33,148 nucleotides of DNA, taken from NCBI GenBank assembly GCA_026393855.1, contig JAPKZJ010000089.1, positions 1 to 33,148 on the forward strand. Direction: 5' to 3'. The notes beneath the pieces are model-generated. The model saw nothing but the letters and a program-made list of their open reading frames with translations. It made no database searches and had not been told where the DNA came from. The position numbers and the translations under genes are program-made. Positions within the stretch are counted from its first letter, which is position 1. Each line of letters starts with the position of its first letter. Positions 16,012-23,068 of the stretch are shown here, one piece after another. The DNA comes from Candidatus Aminicenantes bacterium (GTDB taxonomy: Bacteria; Acidobacteriota; Aminicenantia; Aminicenantales; UBA4085).

Positions 16012-17589
16012 TCAGCCCTTGAGGATCTTGTCCACCTCGGCCTTGTCGGCGTCCATGATGTAGGGGATGCCGCTGATGGCCGCGGCGTCCTTGGTCAGGG
16101 AAGCGATGTCGTCCCGGGTGATGTAGGATAGCCCGAACTTGCGGTTCCCCGCCATAAACTGGCGCACGCCCTGGCTCAGCCGCTTGAAGTAGCTGTAAAC
16201 GCCCAGGGCGCCGGGGGGCAGCTCGGCGAACTTCTTGCCGAAGCGGCGTTTGAGCTCGGGCGCGGTGACGAAGATCTCCTCGATCGTGCTGCCGAACCGC
16301 TCGACGTAGACCGGGATCTGGCCCTCGGTGACGCGCTTGCCGATCGTCTTGCCGACCATAGCCGCGGCCAAGGGGCTTCTGGCCATGCCGACGGCCTTGA
16401 CGTAGGGCGCACCCAAGGCCAGGGCTTTGAAGATCTGGTCCTCGAAAGTAATGCCGCCGGCGTAGACCAAGTCGGGCACGTACTCGCCCTTCTTGGCCAG
16501 CTGGTGGGCGAAATTATAGGTCAGGCTCCAGATCTCGACACAGGGGATGCCCCACTCGTTCATCATCCGCCAGGGGCTCATGCCCGTCCCGCCGCCGGCC
16601 CCGTCCACGGTCAGCATGTCCAGCTTGGCCTTGGAGGCGTACTTGACGGCCCGGGCCAGATCGGCCGGCCGGTAGGCGCCGGTCTTGAGGAAGACCCGCT
16701 TGGCCCCGGCCTTGCGCAGCTCCTCGACCCGCTTCATGAACGACTCCTCCTCGACCATGCCCATCCGGGAGTGGCGCTCGAATTCCCTGAAGCTGCCCTT
16801 CTCGAAGGCGGCGATGATGTTGGGGTCCTCGGGATCGGGCAGAACGATGTAGCCGCGGCGCTTCAGCTCCTGGGCCTTCTTGAGGCTCTTGATCTTGACC
16901 TCGCCCCCGATGTCCTTGGCTCCCTGACCCCACTTGAGCTCGACCGTCTCCACCCCCAGCTTGTCGATGGCGTATTCCTGTACGCCCAGCCGGCCGTCTT
17001 CGACGTTGGCCTGGACGACGACGTCGCCATAGCCGTCCGACCAGTTCTGGAAGCTCTTGACCCGCATCTCCATATCGGGCGAACGCAGGACGCGGCCGTT
17101 CTTGATCTCGGACTCCTCGTCCATGGCGCAGACGTTTTCGCCCACGGTCAGGATGCAGCCGCTGATGGCCGTGCCGATGGCCAGGCCCTCCCAGTTGTTC
17201 TTGGCCACGTTGGTCGAGCCCATGCCGGGGACGACGAACGGGAGCTTCAGCTTGATGTCCTTGTTGCGGCCGATGGTCGTCTCGGTGGTGACCTTCTCGA
17301 AGGTCGCCTTGTCCGAGTCGGCCTCGCAGCCGTAGGCCCCGGCCGCGGTGCCCATGACCGAGAAATGGGACAGATCATAGGGATAGTCCTTCTCCGCCCC
17401 GGCGGTGATGATGCCGAAGGGCTGGGGATACAGGACCTCGGCGCCGCGATAGGCGGACTTGCCGATTTCGCACATGCCGATGCAGCCGTCCACGCACGTG
17501 ACGCACATGCCGCTGATGGCGCTGATCGAGCCTTCGGTTCGATTTTTGGTCAGCGTCGCCGCGCTTCGATTGAGTTTCGTATAAGACAT
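16012..17589 (-). CDS. Glutamate-synthase-type FMN protein with N-terminal Cys motif
   Basis: A 525-residue protein related to the FMN-binding synthase domain of glutamate synthase (GltB central domain). Recognisable are the barrel segments VELKWGQGAKDIGGEVKI (equivalent to the KPGEGG region), DGAGGGTGMSPWRMMNEWGIP (equivalent to DGAEGGTGAAP) and YAGGITFEDQIFKALALGA. There is no amidotransferase domain, no GltD partner and no GXGXG-repeat domain, so glutamate synthesis from glutamine is not supported. The N-terminus has four cysteines spaced CX2CX3CX3C (C29, C32, C36, C40), probably an Fe-S site. It is the last gene of the NuoEF-like operon, 25 bases after the previous stop, and may be that complex's catalytic subunit. 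ATG 17589 has AAGGAGG eight bases upstream; ATG 17595 would be only two bases from it. Confidence 0.85.
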   Translation of the reverse strand: MSYTKLNRSAATLTKNRTEGSISAISGMCVTCVDGCIGMCEIGKSAYRGAEVLYPQPFGIITAGAEKDYPYDLSHFSVMGTAAGAYGCEADSDKATFEKVTTETTIGRNKDIKLKLPFVVPGMGSTNVAKNNWEGLAIGTAISGCILTVGENVCAMDEESEIKNGRVLRSPDMEMRVKSFQNWSDGYGDVVVQANVEDGRLGVQEYAIDKLGVETVELKWGQGAKDIGGEVKIKSLKKAQELKRRGYIVLPDPEDPNIIAAFEKGSFREFERHSRMGMVEEESFMKRVEELRKAGAKRVFLKTGAYRPADLARAVKYASKAKLDMLTVDGAGGGTGMSPWRMMNEWGIPCVEIWSLTYNFAHQLAKKGEYVPDLVYAGGITFEDQIFKALALGAPYVKAVGMARSPLAAAMVGKTIGKRVTEGQIPVYVERFGSTIEEIFVTAPELKRRFGKKFAELPPGALGVYSYFKRLSQGVRQFMAGNRKFGLSYITRDDIASLTKDAAAISGIPYIMDADKAEVDKILKG

Positions 17590-17614
17590 GCTCATTACCT
17601 CCTTGGTGACGATG

Positions 17615-18298
17615 TTAGCTTTTCTTTTCCGTGACGCAGGTGCCGCAGCGGCCCGCATCATACATCCAGCAAGTCAGCTCGCCGTAGGTCTCGAGGCAGG
17701 TCGGCTCGACTTGCAGGCAGGCGTTGCAGATGTCCGAATCGGCGTTGGGGCCGCCGCAGCGGGCCGCGCAGCCCGGGCAGACGTACATGCAGGCGCCGCA
17801 CAGCCGGCACTCCTCGGACCGGATGTCGAAAGGTGTGGAAATTTTCCGCTTGTAGCCGCGGTTCTGGAACCCGATGGCCCGGGCGTTCATCTGCTGGTCG
17901 CACATCCGGATGCACAGCCCGCAGTAGACGCACTCCTCGTTGCGGGGCGGGAAGCGCTGCTGGGTGACCCCGAACTTGGAGGCCAGGTCTTGCATCTCCT
18001 TGGACATGGGCGCGGTGGACAGCATCAGCTCGATCATCATCCGCCGGGCGGCGATGACCCGCTTGGTGTCGGTCCGGACGATAAGGCCTTCCTCGACCGG
18101 GTAAGTGCAGGCCGAGACCAGCTTGGCCCGCGGGCCCTCCCCGATCTCGACGACGCAGAGGCGGCAGCCGCCCCAGGGCGTCAAGCCTTCCATGTAACAG
18201 AGGGTAGGGATCTCCAGCCCGAAAAACTTAGCCGTGTCCAGGAGGGTCCAGCCCTTCTCGGCCTGGACCGGCAATCCGTTGAGAATGATGGTGATCAT
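17615..18298 (-). CDS. Short NuoG/HoxU-like iron-sulfur subunit
   Basis: A 227-residue electron-transfer subunit. The N-terminal [2Fe-2S] ferredoxin domain has C34, C45, C48 and C64. Two [4Fe-4S] motifs follow: CVYCGLCIRMC (123-133) and CRLCGACMYVC (164-174). The His/Cys cluster that normally sits between them in NuoG and HydA (LSNHP-x-C-x-x-C...) is replaced by LSTAPMSKEMQDLASKFG, so that cluster is absent. The C-terminus adds eight more cysteines (177-221), enough for one or two further clusters or a zinc site. No H-cluster or molybdopterin domain is present. Its ATG overlaps the NuoF-like stop by four bases (ATGA), implying fixed stoichiometry. Confidence 0.85.
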   Translation of the reverse strand: MITIILNGLPVQAEKGWTLLDTAKFFGLEIPTLCYMEGLTPWGGCRLCVVEIGEGPRAKLVSACTYPVEEGLIVRTDTKRVIAARRMMIELMLSTAPMSKEMQDLASKFGVTQQRFPPRNEECVYCGLCIRMCDQQMNARAIGFQNRGYKRKISTPFDIRSEECRLCGACMYVCPGCAARCGGPNADSDICNACLQVEPTCLETYGELTCWMYDAGRCGTCVTEKKS

Positions 18299-20196
18299 CG
18301 GCCTCCCTCCAGGATGACGATGGCTTCGTCGCGCTGGGTTTCCACGGCCTCGAACCGGCAGGCCTCGTAGCAGGCGCCGCACTTGATGCACTTCTCCTGA
18401 TCGATGAGGTGGACCTCGCGTAGGCTGCCATGGATGCAGTCGTTGGGGCAGGCCCGCTTGCAGGACAGGCAGCCGGTGCACTTATCGGGCAGGACGGTGA
18501 ACCGGATGAGCGATTTGCAGACTCCGGCCGGACAGCGCTTCTCCTTGATGTGGGCCTCGAATTCCCGCTTGAAGTAGCGCAGGGTGGACAAGATCGGATT
18601 GGCCGCCGTCTGCCCCAAGTTGCACATCGAGGCGTCCTTGACGGCCACCGCCAGCTCCTCGAGGAGCTCGATGTCGCCGATCTTGCCGTGGCCCTCCGTG
18701 ATCCGGGTCACGATCTCGTACATCCGCTGGGTGCCCTCCCGGCAGGAGACGCACTTGCCGCACGACTCGTCGCGCAGGAAGTTCAGGAAATACTTGGCGA
18801 TGTCGACCATGCAGGTCTTGTCGTCCATGACGATCATGCCGCCCGAGCCCATGATGGCCGAGGCGGCAGTCAGGCTTTCGTAGTCGATCGGCAGGTCGAG
18901 CTTGGAGGTGGGCAGGCAGCCGCCGGAGGGGCCGCCCGTCTGGACGGCCTTGAACTTGCGGCCGCCGGGGATGCCGCCGCCGATGTCGAAGATGATCTCC
19001 CGCAGGGTCGTGCCCATCGGCACCTCGACCAGCCCGGTGTTGTTGATCTTCCCGACCAGCGAGAAGATCTTGGTGCCCTTGCTTTTTTCGGTGCCGACCT
19101 TGGCGTACCAGGCGCCGCCCTTGCCCAGGATGAGCGGGACGTTGCCCCAGGTTTCGACGTTGTTGATGACCGTGGGCTTGCCGTTGAGGCCCTTCTCGGC
19201 CGGGAACGGCGGCCGCTGCCGCGGTTCGCCGACCAGCCCTTCGATCGAGCCGATAAGGGCGGTTTCCTCGCCGCAGACGAAGGCTCCGGCGCCCTTGACG
19301 ATCCGGATGTCGAACGAGAACCCAGTGCCCAGGATGTCGGATCCCAGCAGGCCCCGCTTGCGCAGCTCTTCGACGGCCAAGGTGACGTGCTTGACGGCCA
19401 GGGGGTACTCGTCGCGGACGAAGATGATGCCCTCGGTGGCGCCGATGGCGAAGCCGCCGATCAGCATGCCCTCGAGAACCCGGTGGGGGTTGCCTTCGAG
19501 CAGGCTGCGGTCCATATAGGCCCCGGGATCGCCCTCGTCGGCGTTGCAGATGATGTATTTGGGGGAGCCTTTCTGGCCCCGGGCCATGTCCCATTTGACT
19601 CCGGTCGGGAAGCCGGCCCCGCCGCGGCCGCGCAGGCCGGCCGCCTTGACCTCGGCGATGACGGCTTCCGGCGTCATCTTGGCCAGGACCTTGGCCAGGG
19701 CGCCGTAGCCCCCGACGGCCAGGTAATCGTCGATCTGGGTCGGGTCGATCAGGGCGTTGTCGCCCAGGACGATCCGCCGTTGCTTTTTATAGAAGGGGAT
19801 GGCCTTCTCCCGGGGGGCCGTTTTGCCGGTCACCGGGTCCTTGTACAGCAGGGCCTTGATCGTCTTGCTCTTCTTGATCGTCTCCAGGACGATGGCGTCG
19901 GCGTTCTTGGGGTCGACCTTTTGGTAGAACAGGTCATGCGGGTGGACGAGAATGTTGGGCTCGGCCTCGCAGAACCCGTGGCAGCCGGTGACCCGGATCT
20001 TGACCTTCTTGTCGAGCTTGGCCTTCTTCAAGGCCCCTTGCAAAGCCTCGACGACCTTGAGCGCGCCGCGGGCCCGGCCGCAGGTGCCCGCCGAGACCGT
20101 GAGCACCGGCTTCTTGTCGGACTGGCGGAGCTTTCTCTGGACCTCGATGGCCTGTTCCAGGGCTTTGACGGTTTTGAGTTTGACGGGTGTTTTCAT
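18295..20196 (-). CDS. nuoF: NuoF/HydB-like NADH-binding flavoprotein subunit
   Basis: Soluble NAD(H)-oxidising subunit of 633 residues. The N-terminal thioredoxin-like [2Fe-2S] domain shows AGTCGRARGA and TGCHGFCEAEP. The NuoF core contains GLRGRGGAGFPTGVKW (FMN), CNADEGDPGAYMDRSLLEG, GAGAFVCGEETALI and GPSGGCLP. The [4Fe-4S] site is ESCGKCVSCREGT plus the later SMCNLGQTA. Two extra ferredoxin clusters lie at the C-terminus (CTGCLSCKRACP and CIKCGACYEAC). This architecture is that of HydB in bifurcating hydrogenases and HndC, not of respiratory NuoF, which lacks both end domains. ATG 20196 starts the conserved-looking protein. A GTG at 20208 overlapping the NuoE-like stop (GTGA) is an alternative adding four residues; neither has a strong ribosome site. 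Confidence 0.93.
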   Translation of the reverse strand: MKTPVKLKTVKALEQAIEVQRKLRQSDKKPVLTVSAGTCGRARGALKVVEALQGALKKAKLDKKVKIRVTGCHGFCEAEPNILVHPHDLFYQKVDPKNADAIVLETIKKSKTIKALLYKDPVTGKTAPREKAIPFYKKQRRIVLGDNALIDPTQIDDYLAVGGYGALAKVLAKMTPEAVIAEVKAAGLRGRGGAGFPTGVKWDMARGQKGSPKYIICNADEGDPGAYMDRSLLEGNPHRVLEGMLIGGFAIGATEGIIFVRDEYPLAVKHVTLAVEELRKRGLLGSDILGTGFSFDIRIVKGAGAFVCGEETALIGSIEGLVGEPRQRPPFPAEKGLNGKPTVINNVETWGNVPLILGKGGAWYAKVGTEKSKGTKIFSLVGKINNTGLVEVPMGTTLREIIFDIGGGIPGGRKFKAVQTGGPSGGCLPTSKLDLPIDYESLTAASAIMGSGGMIVMDDKTCMVDIAKYFLNFLRDESCGKCVSCREGTQRMYEIVTRITEGHGKIGDIELLEELAVAVKDASMCNLGQTAANPILSTLRYFKREFEAHIKEKRCPAGVCKSLIRFTVLPDKCTGCLSCKRACPNDCIHGSLREVHLIDQEKCIKCGACYEACRFEAVETQRDEAIVILEGGR

Positions 20197-20204
20197 GCGG
20201 CGTC

Positions 20205-20669
20205 TCACTTGTTAAGGTACTGCTTGATGATGGCCTCGACTTTGCGGATCGAGGTCTGGGCGTGATAGTCGCCGTCGACGACCACGACCGGCCCGATGGC
20301 GCAGCAGCCGAGGCAGGCCACGGTTTCAAGCGTGAATTTGCTGTCCTCGGTCGTGTCGCCCGAGGCGATGCCGAGGCGGCGCTCGAACTCCTCCAGGATC
20401 TTCGGCCCGCCCCGGACGTGGCAGGCCGTGCCTAGGCATACCGTCACGACATGGCGTCCGCGCGGCTTCAAGCTGAAAGCCCGATAAAAAGTCGCTACGC
20501 CGATGACGTCGATGAGCGGTACGCCGACGGAGCGGGACACCTGCTGCAGGGCTTCCCGCGGCAGGTAGTTGTACTCCGCCTGGATGTCCTGGAGGATCGC
20601 GATGAGGGCCTTTTTCTCGTTTTTGTGCTTCCGGATAAAGGCGTTCACGCGGTCAGTTTGGACATCCAC
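20205..20669 (-). CDS. nuoE: NuoE/HydC-like [2Fe-2S] subunit
   Basis: A 154-residue thioredoxin-fold subunit that carries electrons next to the NuoF-type flavoprotein. The helical N-terminal half contains ALIAILQDIQAEYNYLP and is followed by the four cluster ligands in VCLGTACHVRGG and ACLGCCAIGP. It is the first gene of the operon. The start is GTG 20667-20669, because CCTCCTT on the plus strand (20679-20685) is a full AAGGAGG nine bases upstream and the protein begins at the family's usual place. The nearby ATG (20664-20666) is out of frame and stops after six codons. A purine/pyrimidine-skewed leader of about 150 bases precedes it. Confidence 0.92.
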   Translation of the reverse strand: MDVQTDRVNAFIRKHKNEKKALIAILQDIQAEYNYLPREALQQVSRSVGVPLIDVIGVATFYRAFSLKPRGRHVVTVCLGTACHVRGGPKILEEFERRLGIASGDTTEDSKFTLETVACLGCCAIGPVVVVDGDYHAQTSIRKVEAIIKQYLNK

Positions 20670-20832
20670 GTGCTGATACCTCCTTCTAAGGAATGGGATT
20701 GGGAAGACGGAGTTGGGGAACGGACAGGAACGCCGAACGGAGCAGAGGGGAGGAGGGGGGAAAGGGGAGAGGCGAGGGCCCGAAAGGAAAGATGGGATAA
20801 CTCCTTGCCGGAACCTGTATAAATGCGAACAA

Positions 20833-20861
20833 GAAATATCATAGCGAAAATGGCTTGTCAA
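20833..20861 (-). promoter_or_regulatory. Probable promoter of the NuoEF-like operon
   Basis: On the minus strand TTGACA (20856-20861), 17-bp spacer, TATTTC (20833-20838) with an upstream TGA that could act as an extended -10. A second candidate lies slightly upstream: TTGTCG (20895-20900), 17 bp, TATTTT (20872-20877), whose -35 falls inside the palindrome of the divergent repressor gene. The leader to the GTG start is 160-200 bases. Confidence 0.5.
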
Positions 20862-20886
20862 GGGGATAATCAAAATATTTTCACGC

Positions 20887-20915
20887 TTGAAAAACGACAA
20901 ATGTCGTTTTATAAT
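20887..20915 (+). promoter_or_regulatory. Near-consensus promoter of the BlaI-type repressor gene
   Basis: TTGAAA (20887-20892), exactly 17 bp, then a perfect TATAAT (20910-20915). This lies in an A+T-rich island between the divergent redox operon and the repressor gene. The spacer is almost filled by the palindrome described separately, so a bound repressor would block RNA polymerase directly. Confidence 0.85.
20891..20910. promoter_or_regulatory. Palindromic operator, BlaI/MecI/CopY type
   Basis: Perfect inverted repeat with 9-bp arms, AAAACGACA and TGTCGTTTT, separated by AA. Its core ACAnnTGT is the conserved heart of known BlaI/MecI/CopY operators (TACAnnTGTA). The first gene downstream encodes a BlaI-family repressor, so autoregulation is the natural reading. 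It also overlaps a possible minus-strand -35. Confidence 0.75.
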
Positions 20916-20954
20916 CGATAATATGAAACTGAGAAAAATGGCCGGGAGGCGGTC

Positions 20955-21344
20955 GTGAGGCACCATATGCTGTCCGGGGAGAGCCTGGACGTGATGCGCG
21001 AAATCTGGGAGCGGGGCGGCGCCACGGTCAATGAGGTCTGGGCGGGGCTCAATGCCCGGCGCCGGAAAAGGGTCCGCCGGACGACCGTCCAGGTTCAGAT
21101 GCGGCGCCTGGAGGAATACGGCTGGCTGGGCCGCCGCAAATCCGGCCGGGCCTTCGTTTATGCCCCGCAATGGGGCAAGGACGAGACGGCCGTCGACCTG
21201 ATTCGGTCACTGTGCCGGAGCCTTTACGGCGGCTCCCTGGCCGGGCTTTTAGCCGCGCTGCTTCAGACTTGGGACTTGTCCGCGGCCGAGCGGCGGCGCG
21301 TCCGGGCTCTGCTGCGCCGAACGGCAAAGCGCACATGGCCTTAA
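20955..21344 (+). CDS. BlaI/MecI/CopY-family transcriptional repressor, stand-alone
   Basis: A 129-residue winged-helix repressor. Family features visible: LSGESLDVMREIWERGGATV, then RRTTVQVQMRRLEEYGWLGRRKSGRAFVYAP (recognition helix and wing), and the C-terminal dimerisation helix SLYGGSLAGLLAALLQ. Length is normal. No BlaR1/MecR1 sensor protease is encoded beside it, and there is no CopY-type CxC metal motif, so the inducing signal is unknown. The start is GTG 20955, with GGGAGG five bases upstream; ATG 20967 is 17 bases away from it. It is divergent to the NuoEF-like operon and has an operator in its own promoter. I infer self-repression and perhaps control of the redox operon. Confidence 0.85.
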   Translation: MRHHMLSGESLDVMREIWERGGATVNEVWAGLNARRRKRVRRTTVQVQMRRLEEYGWLGRRKSGRAFVYAPQWGKDETAVDLIRSLCRSLYGGSLAGLLAALLQTWDLSAAERRRVRALLRRTAKRTWP

Positions 21345-21492
21345 AATCGGAACGCGCCTTGCCGTCCTAAACGGCTCATCAGGCGAAGCCGACAGAGCTA
21401 ATTAGGGCGGTAAGGCGGGGAGCGGCCCCCGCGGAAGCGGAAGAGTAGCGGCCCCGCATTCTCGCCCTGCGATCAAATCGGTAAAAAATAAC

Positions 21493-21521
21493 TTGACATC
21501 CTATACTGTGCGTCGTATACT
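21493..21521 (+). promoter_or_regulatory. Consensus sigma-70 promoter of the padR operon
   Basis: TTGACA (21493-21498), 17-bp spacer, TATACT (21516-21521). Located 36 bases upstream of the PadR ATG. It overlaps the repeat array described at 21502-21538. Confidence 0.8.
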
Positions 21522-21538
21522 GTGTATCACAATGTATA
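21502..21538. promoter_or_regulatory. Candidate PadR operator: repeated TATACTGTG plus inverted GTATA
   Basis: TATACTGTG occurs twice, at 21502-21510 and 21516-21524, a 14-bp period. The second copy is the -10 box itself. An inverted partner GTATA follows at 21534-21538, so TATAC...GTATA forms a dyad. PadR proteins often bind dyads over their own promoter, so this is a likely autoregulatory site. Confidence 0.55.
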
Positions 21539-21556
21539 AATATCGAGGGGCCCAAT

Positions 21557-21904
21557 ATGACGAATGACTTCTTCGAGAACCTCCGGTTGGAACTCCGCCG
21601 GGGCTGCGTGCCCCTGGCCGTGCTGGCCGCGCTGCGAGACGAACGCTACGGCTACACTCTTCGTAAATCATTGACCGAGAAGGGGATGGTGGTGGACGAG
21701 GGCACGCTCTACCCGCTGCTGCGGCGCCTGGAATCCCAAGGCTTGCTGACCAGCGAATGGCGCGAGGAAGAGAAGCGCGCCCGCCGCTTCTATCGCCTGT
21801 CCTGCGAAGGCCGGCGGGTCTTGAACCTTTTAACGGCCGAATGGGAAGGCATGACGGCTTCCCTAGCCGGAATCCTCAAGGAGATGAACGATGGATCTCA
21901 TTGA
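21557..21904 (+). CDS. PadR-family transcriptional regulator
   Basis: A 115-residue winged-helix repressor of the short PadR subfamily. Key segments are LRRGCVPLAVLAALRDERYGYTLRKSL (helix-turn-helix), VDEGTLYPLLRRLESQGLLTSEW (recognition helix and wing start) and RRFYRLSCEGRRVLNLLTAEW (wing and dimer helix). GAGGGG (21544-21549) precedes the ATG. The following membrane-protein gene begins inside its last codons (14-base overlap, AAGGAG 21878-21883). This is the usual arrangement of a PadR with a HAAS-domain membrane partner. Confidence 0.92.
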   Translation: MTNDFFENLRLELRRGCVPLAVLAALRDERYGYTLRKSLTEKGMVVDEGTLYPLLRRLESQGLLTSEWREEEKRARRFYRLSCEGRRVLNLLTAEWEGMTASLAGILKEMNDGSH

Positions 21905-22916
21905 ACGCTATCTCAACGCCGTCGGCTTCTGGCTGCCCAAGAATCAGAAAAAGGACATCCTCTCCGAGCTGTCCGAGGACATCCGTTCCCAAGTCGAGGA
22001 GCGCGAGACGGAGCTTGGCCGGGCCCTGGCCGAGGAGGACCTTTCCACCCTGCTCAAGCAGCGGGGGAGTCCCTTCACTGTCGCCGGGCGCTTCCTGCCC
22101 CAGCGTCATCTAATCGGACCGCAGCTCTATCCCATCTACGAATTCGTCCTCAAGCTGGCCGGCGGGATCTACCTCGTCCCTTGGTTTCTGATCTGGGCCG
22201 GCCTGATGATCTTTGTCCCTTCCTATCGATCCGCCCATTCCGGTTCGGCTATATTCCAAGCCCTGGGTTCCCTCTGGACGACGGCCTGGACTCTGTTGGC
22301 CATGATCACCCTCGGATTCGGGATCGGCGAACGGGTTCAACGGAAATCCACGGCCCGCGGGGATTGGAATCCCCGCCGACTCCCGGCCGTCCGCAACACC
22401 CTTAAGGTTCCCCGGACCTCTTCCCTGGCCGAAATCGTCATCAACCCGTTCGTTCTGATCTGGTGGCTGGGAGGGTTCAGCCTCACGGCCGTCTTGTCCC
22501 GCGACGGCGTCCCCGCCTTTCTTAAGCCATCCCCGCTGTGGCTTGATTTCCGAACCCGGTATTTCATCCCCATCGCCGTCTTCATCGTCGTCGTCACGGT
22601 CCTGGCCTTGGTCAACCTGATCCGGCCCAATCTCACTCCTTTTCGCGTCGGCGTGACGGCGGTGATCGACGCTTCGGTGCCGGTCATGATCTTTCAGGCC
22701 CTCGGCGTCCATTCTGCGGAGATTCGCACCGCTTGGGATGCCATGACCGGGGGGGCCGCGGGACCGGACAAGATGGCGGCGATCCGGGATTGGAGCATCG
22801 CCGTGACGCTGGGGATCATCGGGCTGGCCTGCCTGTTCTCGTGCTTCCGGGGCATCCTTCGGATTAGAAAATGGAATGAGATTCAAGCCCGGATTGAGGC
22901 GGCGACGAAGGCCTAG
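21891..22916 (+). CDS. HAAS/DUF1700-like membrane protein, partner of PadR
   Basis: A 341-residue inner-membrane protein. Residues about 1-75 form an alpha-helical cytosolic domain of the HAAS/DUF1700 type (MDLIERYLNAVGFWLPKNQKKDILSELSEDI, then LLKQRGSPFTVAGRFLP). About five or six membrane segments follow, near residues 90-115, 128-150, 185-205, 225-245, 255-275 and 305-325. Such proteins commonly follow padR genes and are thought to link membrane state to the regulator; the signal is unknown. Start ATG 21891 has AAGGAG seven bases upstream within padR. Confidence 0.8.
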   Translation: MDLIERYLNAVGFWLPKNQKKDILSELSEDIRSQVEERETELGRALAEEDLSTLLKQRGSPFTVAGRFLPQRHLIGPQLYPIYEFVLKLAGGIYLVPWFLIWAGLMIFVPSYRSAHSGSAIFQALGSLWTTAWTLLAMITLGFGIGERVQRKSTARGDWNPRRLPAVRNTLKVPRTSSLAEIVINPFVLIWWLGGFSLTAVLSRDGVPAFLKPSPLWLDFRTRYFIPIAVFIVVVTVLALVNLIRPNLTPFRVGVTAVIDASVPVMIFQALGVHSAEIRTAWDAMTGGAAGPDKMAAIRDWSIAVTLGIIGLACLFSCFRGILRIRKWNEIQARIEAATKA

Positions 22917-23068
22917 CTCGTCCGGGTTGGCCTTTTGGGCCATCGAGAAGTGATGAACCCTTCTATACGGCTTGAACGCCACGAAGGGAAGATTTTTCGC
23001 TCCCGATCGTCATAATAATGTGTACAATTTTGCCTTGCCGGCGCGTTAATCCATATGGAGGTTCCCCG

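Noticed and set aside
16012-17589. Classical glutamate synthase large subunit
   Set aside because: Only the FMN barrel part is present. Amidotransferase and GXGXG domains and a GltD partner are missing.
20664-20666. ATG just inside the NuoE-like gene as start codon
   Set aside because: Out of frame and stops after six codons; the GTG at 20669 keeps the NuoE frame with a good Shine-Dalgarno.
16012-20669. [FeFe] hydrogenase or complex I operon
   Set aside because: No H-cluster domain, no membrane Nuo subunits and no full-length NuoG.
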